DNA from: Eledone cirrhosa
Lineage: Eukaryota; Mollusca; Cephalopoda; Octopoda; Eledonidae
Reading direction: 5' to 3'
Assembly (NCBI GenBank): GCA_964016885.1
Contig: OZ024744.1
Span: forward strand, 27,298,108 to 27,362,107
Length of the DNA stretch: 64,000 nt
Positions 50,696 through 62,046 of this stretch are shown here, one piece after another. The notes under the pieces were generated by a model. That model worked only from the letters and a program-made list of their open reading frames with translations, searched no databases and had not been told where the DNA came from. Made by a program: the position numbers and the translations under genes. How positions within the stretch are numbered: position 1 is the stretch's first letter; each line of letters starts with the position of its first letter.

Positions 50696-52512
50696 AGGCA
50701 TCTCAGTGCATGTGGTGGTAAGATGGGAAGGAACCTTAGGGCCAGGGACACCAGAAGTCTCCACTGTTACTACTAGGCATCTCAGTGCATGTGGTGGTAA
50801 GAAGGGAGGTAAACTTAGGGACAGGGACACCAGAAGTCTCCACTGTTACGGCTAGGCATGTCAGTGCATGTGGTGGTAAGAAGGGAGGTAACCTTAGGTC
50901 CAAGGACACCAGAAGTCTCCACTGTTACGCCTAGGCATCTCAGTGCATGTGGTGGTAAGAAGGGAGGTAACCTTAGGGCCAGGCACACCAGAAGTCTCCA
51001 CTGCTACGGCTAGGCATCTCAGTGCATGTGGTGGTAAGAAAGGAGGTAACCTTAGGGCCAGGGACACCAGAAGTCTCCACTGTTACGGCTTGGCATGTCA
51101 GTGCATGTGGTGGTAAGGAGGGAGGTAACCTTAGGGCCAAGGATACCAGAAGTCTCCACTGTTACGGCTAGGCATCTCAGTGCATTTGGTGGTAAGAAGG
51201 GAGGTAACCTTAGGGCCAGGGACACCAGAAGTCTCCACTGTTACGGCTAGGCATCTCACTTCATGTGGTGGTAAGAAGGGAGGTAACCTTAGGGACAGGG
51301 ACACCAGAAGACTCCACTGTTACGGCTAGGCATCTCAGTGCATGTGGTGGTAAAGAGGGAGGTAACCTTAGGGCCAGGGACACCAGAAGTCTTCACTGCT
51401 ACGGCTAGACATCTCAGTGCATGTGGTGGTAAGGAGGGAGGTAAACTTAGGGCCAGGGACACCAGAAGTCTCCACTGTTGCGGCTAGGCATGTCAGTGCA
51501 TGTGGTGGTAAGAAGGGAGGTAACCTTAGGTCCAAGGACACCAGAAGTCTCCACTGTTACGGCTAGGCATCTCAGTGCATGTGGTGGTAAGAAGGGAGGT
51601 AACCTTAGGGCCAGGGACACCAGAAGACTCCACTGCTACGGCTAGGCATCTCAGTGCATGTGGTGGTAAGAAGGGAGGTAACCTTAGGGCCAAGGACACC
51701 AGAAGTCTCCACTGTTACGGCTAGGCATGTCAGTGCATGTGGTGGTAAGAAGGGAGGGAACCTTAGGGCCAGAGACACCAGAAGTCTCCACTGTTACGGC
51801 TAGGCATCTCAGTGCATGTGGTGGTAAGAAGGGAGGAAACCTTAGGGCCAGGCACACCAGAAGTCTCCACTGCTACGGCTAGGCATCTCAGTGCATGTGG
51901 TGGTAAGAAAGGAGGTAACCTTAGGGCCAGGAACACCAGACGTCTCCACTGCTACGGCTAGGCATCTCAGTGCATGTGGTGGTAAGAAGGGAGGTAACCT
52001 TAGGGCCAGGGACACCAGAAGTCTCCACTGCTACGGCTAGGCATCTCAGTGCATGTGGTGGTAAGAAGGGAGGTAAACTTAGGGCCAGGGACACCAGAAG
52101 TCTCCACTGTTACGGCTAGGCATGACAGTGCATGTGGTGGTAAGAAGGGAGGTAACCTTAGGTCCAAGGACACCAGAAGTCTCCACTGTTACGGCTAGGC
52201 ATCTCAGTGCATGTGGTGGTAAGAAGTGAGGTAACCTTAGGGCCAGGCACACCAGAAGTCTCCACTGCTACGGCTAGGCATCTCAGTGCATGTGGTGGTA
52301 AGAAAGGAGGTAACCTTAGGGCCAGGGACACCAGAAGTCTCCACTGTTACGGCTTGGCATGTCAGTGCATGTGGTGGCAAGGAGGGAGGTAACCTTAGAG
52401 CCAAGGATACCAGAAGTCTCCACTGTTACGGCTAGGCATCTCAGTACATTTGGTGGTAAGAAGGGAGGTAACCTTAGGGCCAGGGACACCAGAAGTCTCC
52501 AGTGTTACGGCT

Positions 52513-52670
52513 AGGCATCTCAGTGCATGTGGTGGTAAAGAGGGAGGTAACCTTAGGGCCAGGGACACCAGACGTCTCCACTGCTATGGCTAGGCATTTC
52601 AGTGCATGTGGTGGTAAAGAGGGAGGTAACCTTAGGGCCAGGGACACCAGACGTCTCCACTGCTATGGCT
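52513..52670 (+). repeat. Single-monomer tandem duplication
   Basis: Two adjacent monomers (52,513-52,591 and 52,592-52,670) share GTAAAGAGGG, CAGACGTCTCC and CTGCTATGGCT. The second begins GGCATTTCAG, like the monomer after it (52,671), so it is a hybrid. This is the product expected from a one-unit unequal exchange. Confidence 0.85.
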
Positions 52671-55198
52671 AGGCATTTCAGTGCATGTGGTGGTAAGAAG
52701 GGGGGTAACCTTAGGGCCAGGGACACCAGAATTCTTCACTGCTACGGCTAGGCATCTCAGTGCATGTGGTGGTAAGGAGGGAGGTAAACTTAGGGCCAGG
52801 GACACCAGAAGTCTCCACTGTTACGGCTAGGCATGTCAGTGCATGTGGTGGTAAGAAGGGAGGTAACCTTAGGTCCAAGGACACCAGAAGTCTCCACTGT
52901 TACGGCTAGGCATCTCAGTGCATGTGGTGGTAAGAAGGGAGGTAACCTTATGGCCAGGGACACCAGAAGACTCCACTGCTACGGCTAGGCATCTCAGTGC
53001 ATGTGGTGGTAAGAAGGGAGGTAACCTTAGGGCCAAGGAGAACAGAAGTCTCCACAGCTACGGCTAGGCATCTCAGTGCATGTGGTGGTAAGAAGGGAGG
53101 TAACCTTAGGGCCAAGGACACCAGAAGTCTCCACTGTTACGGCTAGGCATCTCAGTACATGTGGTGGTAAGAAGGGAGGTAACCGTAGGGCCAAGGACAC
53201 CAGAAGACTCCACTGTTACGGCAGGGCATCTCAGTACATGTGGTGGTAAGAAGGGAGGTAACCGTAGGGCCAGGGACAGCAGACGTCTCCACTGCTACGG
53301 CTAGGTATCTCAGTGCATGTGGTAGTAAGAAGGGAGGTAACCTTAGGGCCAGGGACACCAGAAGTCTCCACTGCTACGGCTAGGCATCTCAGTGCATGTG
53401 GTGGTAAGAAGGGAGGTAAACTTAGGGCCAGAGACACCAGAAGTCTCCACCGTTACGGCTAGGCATGTCAGTGCATGTGGTGGTAAGAAGGGAGGTAACC
53501 TTAGGTCCAAGGACACCAGAAGTCTCCACTGTTACGGTTAGGCATCTCAGTGCATGTGGTGGTAAGAAGGGAAGGAACCCTAGGGCCAGGGACACCAGAA
53601 GTCTCCACTGTTACGGCTAGGCATGTCAGTGCATGTGGTGGTAAGAAGGGAGGTAACCTTAGGTCCAAGGACACCAGAAGTCTCCACTGTTACGGCTAGG
53701 CATCTCAGTGCATGTGGTGGTAAGTAGGGAGGTAACCTTAGGGCCAGGCACACCAGAAGTCTCCACTGCTACGGCTAGGCATCTCAGTGCATGTGGTGGT
53801 AAGAAAGGAGGTAACCTTAGGGCCAGGGACACCAGAAGTCTCCACTGTTACGTCTTGGCATGTCAGTGCATGTGGTGGTAAGGAGGGAGGTAACCTTAGG
53901 GCCAAGGATACCAGAAGTCTCCACTGTTACGGCTAGGCATCTCAGTGAATTTGGTGGTAAGAAGGGAGGTAACCTTAGGGCCAGGGACACCAGAAGTCTC
54001 CACTGTTACGGCTAGGCATCTCACTTCATGTGGTGGTAAGAAGGGAGGTAACCTTAGGGCCAGGGACACCAGAAGACTCCACTGTTACGGCTAGGCATCT
54101 CAGTGCATGTGGTGGTAAAGAGGGAGGTAACCTTAGGGCCAGGGACACCAGACGTCTCCACTGCTACGGCTAGGCATCTCAGTGCATGTGGTGGTAAGAA
54201 GGGACGTAACCTTAGGGCCAGGGACACCAGAAGTCTTCACTGCTACGGCTAGACATCTCAGTGCATGTGGTGGTAAGGAGGAAGGTAAACTTAGGGCCAG
54301 GGACACCAGAAGTCTCCACTGTTACGGCTAGGCATGTCTGTGCATGTGGTGGTAAGAAGGGAGGGAACCTTAGGGCCAGAGACACCAGAAGTCTCCACTG
54401 TTACGGCTAGGCATCTCAGTGCATGTGGTGGTAAGAAGGGAGGGAACCTTAGGGCCAGGCACACCAGAAGTCTCCACTGCTACGGCTAGGCATCTCAGTG
54501 CATGTGGTGGTAAGAAAGGAGGTAACCTTAGGGCCAGGCACACCAGAAGTCTCCACTGCTACGGCTAGGCATGTCAGTGCATGTGGTGGTAAGAAGGGAG
54601 GTAACCTTAGGGCCAGGGTCACCAGAAGTCTCCACTGTTACGGCTTGGCATGTCAGTGCATGTGGTGGTAAGAAGGGAGGTAACCTTAGGGCCAAGGATA
54701 CCAGAAGTCTCCACTGTTACGGCTAGGCATCTCAGTGCATTTGGTGGTAAGAAGGGAGGTAACATTAGGGCCAGGGACACCAGAAGTCTCCACTGTTACG
54801 GCTAGGCATCTCACTTCATGTGGTGGTAAGAAGGGAGGTAACCTTAGGGCCAGGGTCACCAGAAGTGTCCACTGCTACGGCTAGGCATCTCAGTGCATGT
54901 GGTGGTAAGAAGGGAGGTAAACTTAGGGCCAGGGACACCAGAAGTCTCAACCGTTACGGCTAGGCATGTCAGTGCATGTGGTGGTAAGAAGGGAGGTAAC
55001 CTTAGGTCCAAGGACACCAGAAGTCTCCACTGTTACGGCTAGGCATCTCAGTGCATGTGGTGGTAAGGAGGGAGGTAACCTTAGGGCCAGGGACACCAGA
55101 AGACTCCACTGCTACGGCTAGGCATCTCAGTGCATGTGGTGGTAAGTAGGGAGGTAACCTTAGGGCCAGGGACAGCAGAAGTCTCCACTGCTACGGCT

Positions 55199-55278
55199 AG
55201 GCATCTCAGTATCATGTGGTGGTAAAAAGGGAAGTAACCTTAGGGCCAGGGACACCAGAAGATTCCACTGCTACGGCT
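55199..55278 (+). repeat. The only 80-bp monomer (CAGTATCATGTGG)
   Basis: One extra base lies where other monomers read CAGTGCATGTGG. It is the only insertion I found in 810 monomers. Confidence 0.93.
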
Positions 55279-58200
55279 AGGCATCTCAGTGCATGTGGTG
55301 GTAAGAAGGGAGGTAACCTTAGGGCCAAGGACACCAGAAGTCTCCACTGTTACGGCTAGGCATCTCAGTGCGTGTGGTGGTAAGAAGGGAGGTAACCTTA
55401 GGGTCAAGGACACCAGAAGTCTCCACTGCTACGGCTAGGCATCTCAGTGCATGTGGTGGTAAGAAGGCAGGTAACCTTAGGGCCAGGGACACCAGAAGTC
55501 TACACTGTTACGGCTAGGCATATCAATGCATGTGGTGGTAAGAAGGGAGGTAATCTTAGGGCCAGGGACACCAGAAGTCTCCAGTGTTACGGCTAGGCAT
55601 CTCAGTGCATGTGGTGGTAAGAAGGGAGGTAACCTTAGGACCAAGGAGACCAGAAGTCTCCACAGCTACGGCTAGGCATCTCAGTGCATGTGGTGATAAG
55701 AAGGGAGGTAACCTTAGGGCCAAGGACACCAAAAGTCTCCACTGCTACGGCTAGGCATCTCAGTGCATGTGGTGGTAAGAAGGGAGGTAAACTTAGGGCC
55801 AGGGACGCCAGAAGTCTCCACTGTTACGGCTAGGCATCTCACTTCATGTGGTGGTAAGAAGGGAGGTAACCTTAGGGCCAAGGACACCAGAAGTCTCCAC
55901 TGCTACGGCTAGGCATCTCAGTGCATGTGGTGGTAAGAAGGGAGGTAACCTTAGGGCCAGGGACACCAGAAATCTCCACTGTTACGGCTAGGCATGTCAG
56001 TGCATGTGGTGGTAAGAAGGGAGGTAACCTTAGGGCCAGGGTCACCAGACGTGTCCTCTGGTACGGCTAGGCATCTCAGTGCATGTGGTGGTAAGAAGGG
56101 AGGTAACCTTAGGGCCAGGGACACCAGAAGTCTCCAGTGTTACGGCTAGGCATCTCAGTGCATGTGGTGGTAAGAAGGGAGGTAACCTTAGGGCCAAGGA
56201 GACCAGAAGTATCCACAGCTACGGCTAGGCATCTCAGTGCATGTGGTGGTAAGAAGGGAGGTAACCTTAGGGCCAAGGACACCAGAAGACTCCACTGTTA
56301 CGGCTAGGCATCTCAGTGCATGTGGTAGTAAGAAGGGAGGTAACCTTAGGGCCAGGGACACCAGAAGTCTCCACTGCTACGGCTAGGCATCTCAGTGCAT
56401 GTGGTGGTAAGAAGGGAGGTAAACTTAGGGCCAGGGACACCAGAAGTCTCCACTGTTACGGCTAGGCATGTCAGTGCATGTGGTGGTAAGAAGGGAGGGA
56501 ACCTTAGGGCCAGGGACACCAGAAGTCTCCACTGTTACGGCTAGGCATCTCAGTGCATCTGGTGGTAAGAAGGGAAAGAATATTAGGGCCAGGCACACCA
56601 GAAGTCTCCACTGCAACGGCTAGGCATCTCAGTGCATGTGGTGGTAAGAAAGGAGGTAACCTTAGGGCCAGGGACACCAGAAGTCTACACTGTTACGGCT
56701 TGGCATGTCAGTGCATGTGGTGGTAAGGAGGGAGGTAACCTTAGGGCCAAGGATACCAGAAGTCTCCACTGTTACGGCTAGGCATCTCAGTACATTTGGT
56801 GGTAAGAAGTGAGGTAACCTTACGGCCAGGGACACCAGAAATCTCCACTGTTACGGCTAGGCATGTCAGTGCATGTGGTGGTAAGGAGGGAGGTAACCTT
56901 AGGGCCAGGGACACCAGAAGTCTCCACTGTTACGGCTAGGCATGTCAGTGCATGTGGTGGTAAGAAGGGAAGTAACCTTAGGGCCAGGGACACCAGAAGT
57001 GTCCACTGCTACGGCTAGGCATCTCAGTACATGTGGTGGTAAGAAGGGGGGTAACCTTAAGGCCAGGGACACCAGAAGTCTCCAGTGTTACGGCTAGGCA
57101 TCTCAGTGCATGTGGTGGTAAGAAGGGAGGTAACCTTAGGGCCACGGAGACCAGAAGTCTCCACAGCTACGGCTAGGCATCTCAGTGCATGTGGTGGTAA
57201 GAAGGGAGGTAACCTTAGGGCCAAGGACACCAGAAGTCTCCACTGCTACGGCTAGGCATCTCAGTGCATGTGGTGGTAAGAAGGGAAGGAACCTTAGGGC
57301 CAGGGACACCAGAAGTCTCCACTGTTACGGCTAGGCATCTCAGTGCATGTGGTGGTAAGAAGGGAGGTAAACTTAGGGCCAGGGACACCAGAAGTCTCCA
57401 CTGTTACGGCTAGGCATGTCAGTGCATGTGGTGGTAAGAAGGGAGGTAACCTTAGGTCCAAGGACACCAGAAGTCTCCACTGTTACGGCTAGGCATCTCA
57501 GTGCATGTGGTGGTAAGAAGGGAGGTAACCTTAGGGCCAGGCACACCAGAAGTCTCCACTGCTACGGCTAGGCATCTCAGTGCATGTGGTGGTAAGAAAG
57601 GAGGTAACCTTAGGGCCAGGGACACCAGAAGTCTCCACTGTTACGGCTTGGCATGTCAGTGCATGTGGTGGTAAGGAGGGAGGTAACCTTAGGACCAAGG
57701 ATACCAGAAGTCTCCACTGTTACGGCTAGGCATCTCAGTGCATTTGGTGGTAAGAAGGGAGGTAACCCTAGGGCCAGGGACACTAGAAGTCCCCACTGTT
57801 ACGGCTAGGCATCTCACTTCATGTGGTGGTAAGAAGTGAGGTAACCTTAGGGCCAGGGACACCAGAAGACTCCACTGTTACGGCTAGGCATCTCAGTGCA
57901 TGTGGTGGTAAAGAGGGAGGTAACCTTAGGGCCAGGGACACCAGACGTCTCCACTGCTACGGCTAGGCATCTCAGTGCATGTGGTGGTAAGAAGGGACGT
58001 AACCTTAGGGCCAGGGACACCAGAAGTCTTCACTGCTACGGCTAGACATCTCAGTGCATGTTGTGGTAAGGAGGAAGGTAAACTTAGGGCCAGGGACACC
58101 AGAAGTCTCCACTGTTACGGCTAGGCATGTCTGTGCATGTGGTGGTAAGAAGGGAGGTAACCTTAGGTCCAAGGACACCAGAAATCTCCACTGTTACGGC

Positions 58201-59597
58201 TAGGCATCTCAGTGCATGTGGTGGTAAGAAGGGAGGTAACCTTAGGGCCAGGGACACCAGAAGACTCCACTGCTACGGCTAGGCATCTCAGTGCATGTGG
58301 TGGTAAGAAGGGAGGTAACCTTAGGGCCAAGGACACCAGAAGTCTCCACTGTTACGGCTAGGCATGTCAGTGCATGTGGTGGTAAGAAGGGAGGAAACCT
58401 TAGGGCCAGAGACACCAGAAGTCTCCACTATTACGGCTAGGCATCTCAGTGCATGTGGTGGTAAGAAGGGAGGGAACCTTAGGGCCAGGCACACCAGAAG
58501 TCTCCACTGCTACGGCTAGGCATCTCAGTGCATGTGGTGGTAAGAAAGGAGGTAACCTTAGGGCCAGGAACACCAGAAGTCTCCACTGTTACGGCTAGGC
58601 ATCTCACTTCATGTGGTGGTAAGAAGGGAGGTAACCTTAGGGCCAGGGACACCAGAAGTCTCCACTATTACGGCTAGGCATGTCAGTGCATGTGGTGGTA
58701 AGAAGGGAGGTAACCTTAGGTCCAAGGACACCAGAAGTCTCCACTGTTACGGCTAGGCATCTCAGTGCATGTGGTAGTAAGGAGGGAGGTAACCTTAGGG
58801 CCAGGGACACCAGAAGACTCCACTGCTACGGCTAGGCATCTCAGTGCATGTGGTGGTAAGAAGGGAGGTAACCTTATGGCCAGGGACAGCAGAAGTCTCC
58901 ACTGCTACGGCTAGGCATCTCAGTGAATGTGGTGGTAAAAAGGGAGGTAACCTTAGGGCCAGGGACACCAGAAGTCTACACTGTTACGGCTAGGCATATC
59001 AGTGCATGTGGTGGTAAGAAGGGAGGTAGTCTTAGGGCCAGGGACACCAGAAGTCTCCAGTGTTACGGCTAGGCATCTCAGTGCATGTGGTGGTAAGAAG
59101 GGAGGTAACCTTAGGGCCAAGGAGACCAGAAGTCTCCACAGCTACGGCTAGGCATCTCAGTGCTTGTGGTGATAAGAAGGGAGGTAACCTTAGGGCCAGG
59201 GACACCAGAAGGCACCACTGTTACGGCTAGGCATGTCAGTGCATGTGGTGGTAAGAAGGGAGGTAACCTTAGGGCCAGGGTCACCAGAAGTGTCCACTGC
59301 TACGGCTAGGCATCTCAGTGCATGTGGTGGTAAGAAGGGAGGTAACCTTAGGGCCAGGGACACCAGAAGTCTCCAGTGTTACGGCTAGGCATCTCAGTGC
59401 ATGTGGTGGTAAGAAGGGAGGTAACCTTAGGGCCAAGGAGACCAGAAGTCTCCACAGCTACGGCTAGGCATCTCAGTGCATGTGGTGGTAAGAAGGGAGG
59501 TAACCTTAGGGCCAAGGACACCAGAAGACTCCACTGTTACGGCTAGGCATCTCAGTGCATGTGGTGGTAAGAAGGGAGGTAACCTTAGGGCCAGGGT

Positions 59598-62046
59598 CAC
59601 CAGACGTCTCCACTGCTACGGCTAGGCATCTCAGTGCATGTGGTAGTAAGAAGGGAGGTAACCTTAGGGCCAGGGACACCAGAAGTCTCCACTGCTACGG
59701 CTAGGCATCTCAGTGCATGTGGTGGTAAGAAGGGAGGTAAACTTAGGGCCAGGGACACCAGAAGTCTCCACTGTTACGGTTAGGCATGTCAGTGCATGTG
59801 GTGGTAAGAAGGGAGGTAACCTTAGGTCCAAGGACACCAGAAGTCTCCACTGTTACGGCTAGGCATCTCAGTGCATGTGGTGGTAAGGAGGCAGGTAACC
59901 TTAGGGCCAGGGACACCAGAAGACTCCACTGATACGGCTAGGCATCTCAGTGCATGTGGTGGTAAGAAAGGAGGTAACCTTAGGGCCAGGGACACCAGAA
60001 GTCTACACTGTTACGGCTTGGCATGTCAGTGCATGTGGTGGTAAGAAGGGGGGTAACCTTACGGCCAGGGACACCAGAAATCTCCAGTGTTACGGCTAGG
60101 CATCTCAGTGCATGTGGTGGTAAGAAGGGAGGTAACCTTAGGGCCAAGGAGACCAGAAGTCTCCACAGCTACGGCTAGGCATCTCAGTGCATGTGGTGGT
60201 AAGAAGGGAGGTAACCTTAGGGCCAAGGACACCAGAAGTCTCCACTGCTACGGCTAGGCATCTCAGTGCATGTGGTGGTAAGAAGGGAAGGAACCTTAGG
60301 GCCAGGGACACCAGAAGTCTCCACTGTTACGGCTAGGCATCTCAGTGCATGTGGTGGTAAGAAGGGAGGTAACCTTAGGGCCAAGGACACCAGAAGTCTC
60401 CACAGTTACGGCTAGGCATGTCAGTGCATGTGGTGGTAAGAAGGGAGGGAACCTTAGGGCCAGAGACACCAGAAGTCTCCACTGTTACGGCTAGGCATCT
60501 CAGTGCATGTGGTGGTAAGAAGGGAGGGAACCTTAGGGCCAGGCACACCAGAAGTCTCCACTGCTACGGCTAGGCATCTCAGTGCATGTGGTGGTAAGAA
60601 AGGAGGTAACCTTAGGGCCAGGAACACCAGAAGTCTCCACTGTTACGGCTTGGCATGTCAGTGCATGTGGTGGTAAGGAGGGAGGTAACCTTAGGGCCAA
60701 GGATACCAGAAGTCTCCACTGTTACGGCTAGGCATCTCAGTGCATTTGGTGGTAAGAAGGGAGGTAACCTTAGGGCCAGGGACACCAGAAGTCTCCACTG
60801 TTACGGCTAGGCATCTCACTTCATGTGGTGGTAAGAAGGGAGGTAACCTTAGGGCCAGGGTCACCAGAAGTGTCCACTGCTACGGCTAGTCATCTCAGTG
60901 CATGTGGTGGTAAGAAGGGAGGTAACCTTAGGGCCAGGGACACCAGAAGACTCCAGTGTTACGGCTAGGCATCTCAGTGCATGTGGTGGTAAGAAGGGAG
61001 GTAACCTTAGGGCCAAGGAGACCAGAAGTCTCCACAGCTACGGCTAGGCATCTCAGTGCATGTGGTGGTAAGAAGGGGGGTAACCTTAGGGCCAAGGACA
61101 CCAGAAGACTCCACTGTTACGGCTAGGCATCTCAGTGCATGTGGTGGTAAGAAGGGAGGTAACCTTAGGGCCAGGGACACCAGACGTCTCCACTGCTACG
61201 GCTAGGCATCTCAGTGCATGTGGTAGTAAGAAGGGAGGTAACCTTAGGGCCAGGGACACCAGAAGTCTCCACTGCTACGGCTAGGCATCTCAGTGCATGT
61301 GGTGGTAAGAAGGGAGGTAAACTTAGGGCCAGGGACACCAGAAGTCTCCACTGTTACGGCTAGGCATGTCAGTGCATGTGGTGGTAAGAAGGGAGGTAAC
61401 CTTAGGTCCAAGGACACCAGAAGTCTCCACTCTTACGGCTAGGCATCTCAGTGCATGTGGTGGTAAGGAGGGAGGTAACCTTAGGGCCAGGGGCACCAGA
61501 AGACTCCACTGCTACGGCTAGGCATCTCAGTGCATGTGGTGGTAAGAAGGGAGGTAACCTTAGGGCCAAGGACACCAGAAGTCTCCACTGTTACGGCTAG
61601 GCATCTCAGTGCATGTGGTGGTAAGAAGGGAGGTAACCTTAGGGTCAAGGACACCAGAAGTCTCCACTGCTACGGCTAGGCATCTCAGTGCATGTGGTGG
61701 TAAGAAGGCAGGTAACCTTAGGGCCAGGGACAGCAGAAGTCTCCACTGCTACGGCTAGGCATCTCAGTGCATGTGGTGGTAAAAAGGGAGGTAACCTTAG
61801 GGCCAGGGACACCAGAAGTCTACACTGTTACGGCTAGGCATATCAGTGCATGTGGTGGTAAGAAGGGAGGTAATAATAGGGCCAGGGACACCAGAAGTCT
61901 CCAGTGTTACGGCTAGGCATCTCAGTGCATGTGGTGGTAAGAAGGGAGGTAACATTAGGGCCAAGCAGACCAGAAGTCTCCACAGCTACGGCTAGGCATC
62001 TCAGTGCATGTGGTGGTAAGAAGGGAGGTAACCTTAGGGCCAAGGA
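59598..62046 (+). repeat. 31-monomer higher-order repeat, unit 1 (2,449 bp)
   Basis: The sequence repeats at a lag of exactly 31 x 79 bp from here to the window end. Markers shared with unit 2 are CCACTGATACGG with AAGAAAGGAGG near 59,931, CTACACTGTTACGGCTTGG near 60,003, CCACAGTTACGG near 60,401, CTAGTCATCTC near 60,887 and CCACTCTTACGG near 61,429. Private changes include GGTTAGGC near 59,779, AAGGCAGG in the monomer just before the CTGATACGG marker, GGGGCACC near 61,491 and GGTAATAATAGGG near 61,870. Confidence 0.9.

Larger units (their letters stand above)
50352..59597 (+). repeat. Mosaic satellite segment, older duplications only
   Basis: This is pure 79-bp monomers with two 78-bp monomers (50,382 and 50,618) and the single 80-bp monomer (55,199). 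The clearest internal relation is a 10-monomer segment at about 53,580-54,361 repeated at 57,373-58,154 (lag 3,793 bp), sharing AGACATCTCAG with GGAGGAAGGTAAAC and ATGTCTGTGC but carrying around ten differences. Single-monomer duplications are visible near 52,513-52,670 and 53,145-53,302. Frames such as 52,207-52,392 and 53,152-53,437 have no coding value. Confidence 0.85.

Noticed and set aside
53145..53302. A second single-monomer tandem duplication sharing CAGTACATG and AACCGTAGGG
   Set aside because: The two monomers differ at several sites in their right halves, including the junction base pair at 53,223-53,224. The duplication is likely but less clear than the one at 52,513, so it is not listed separately.
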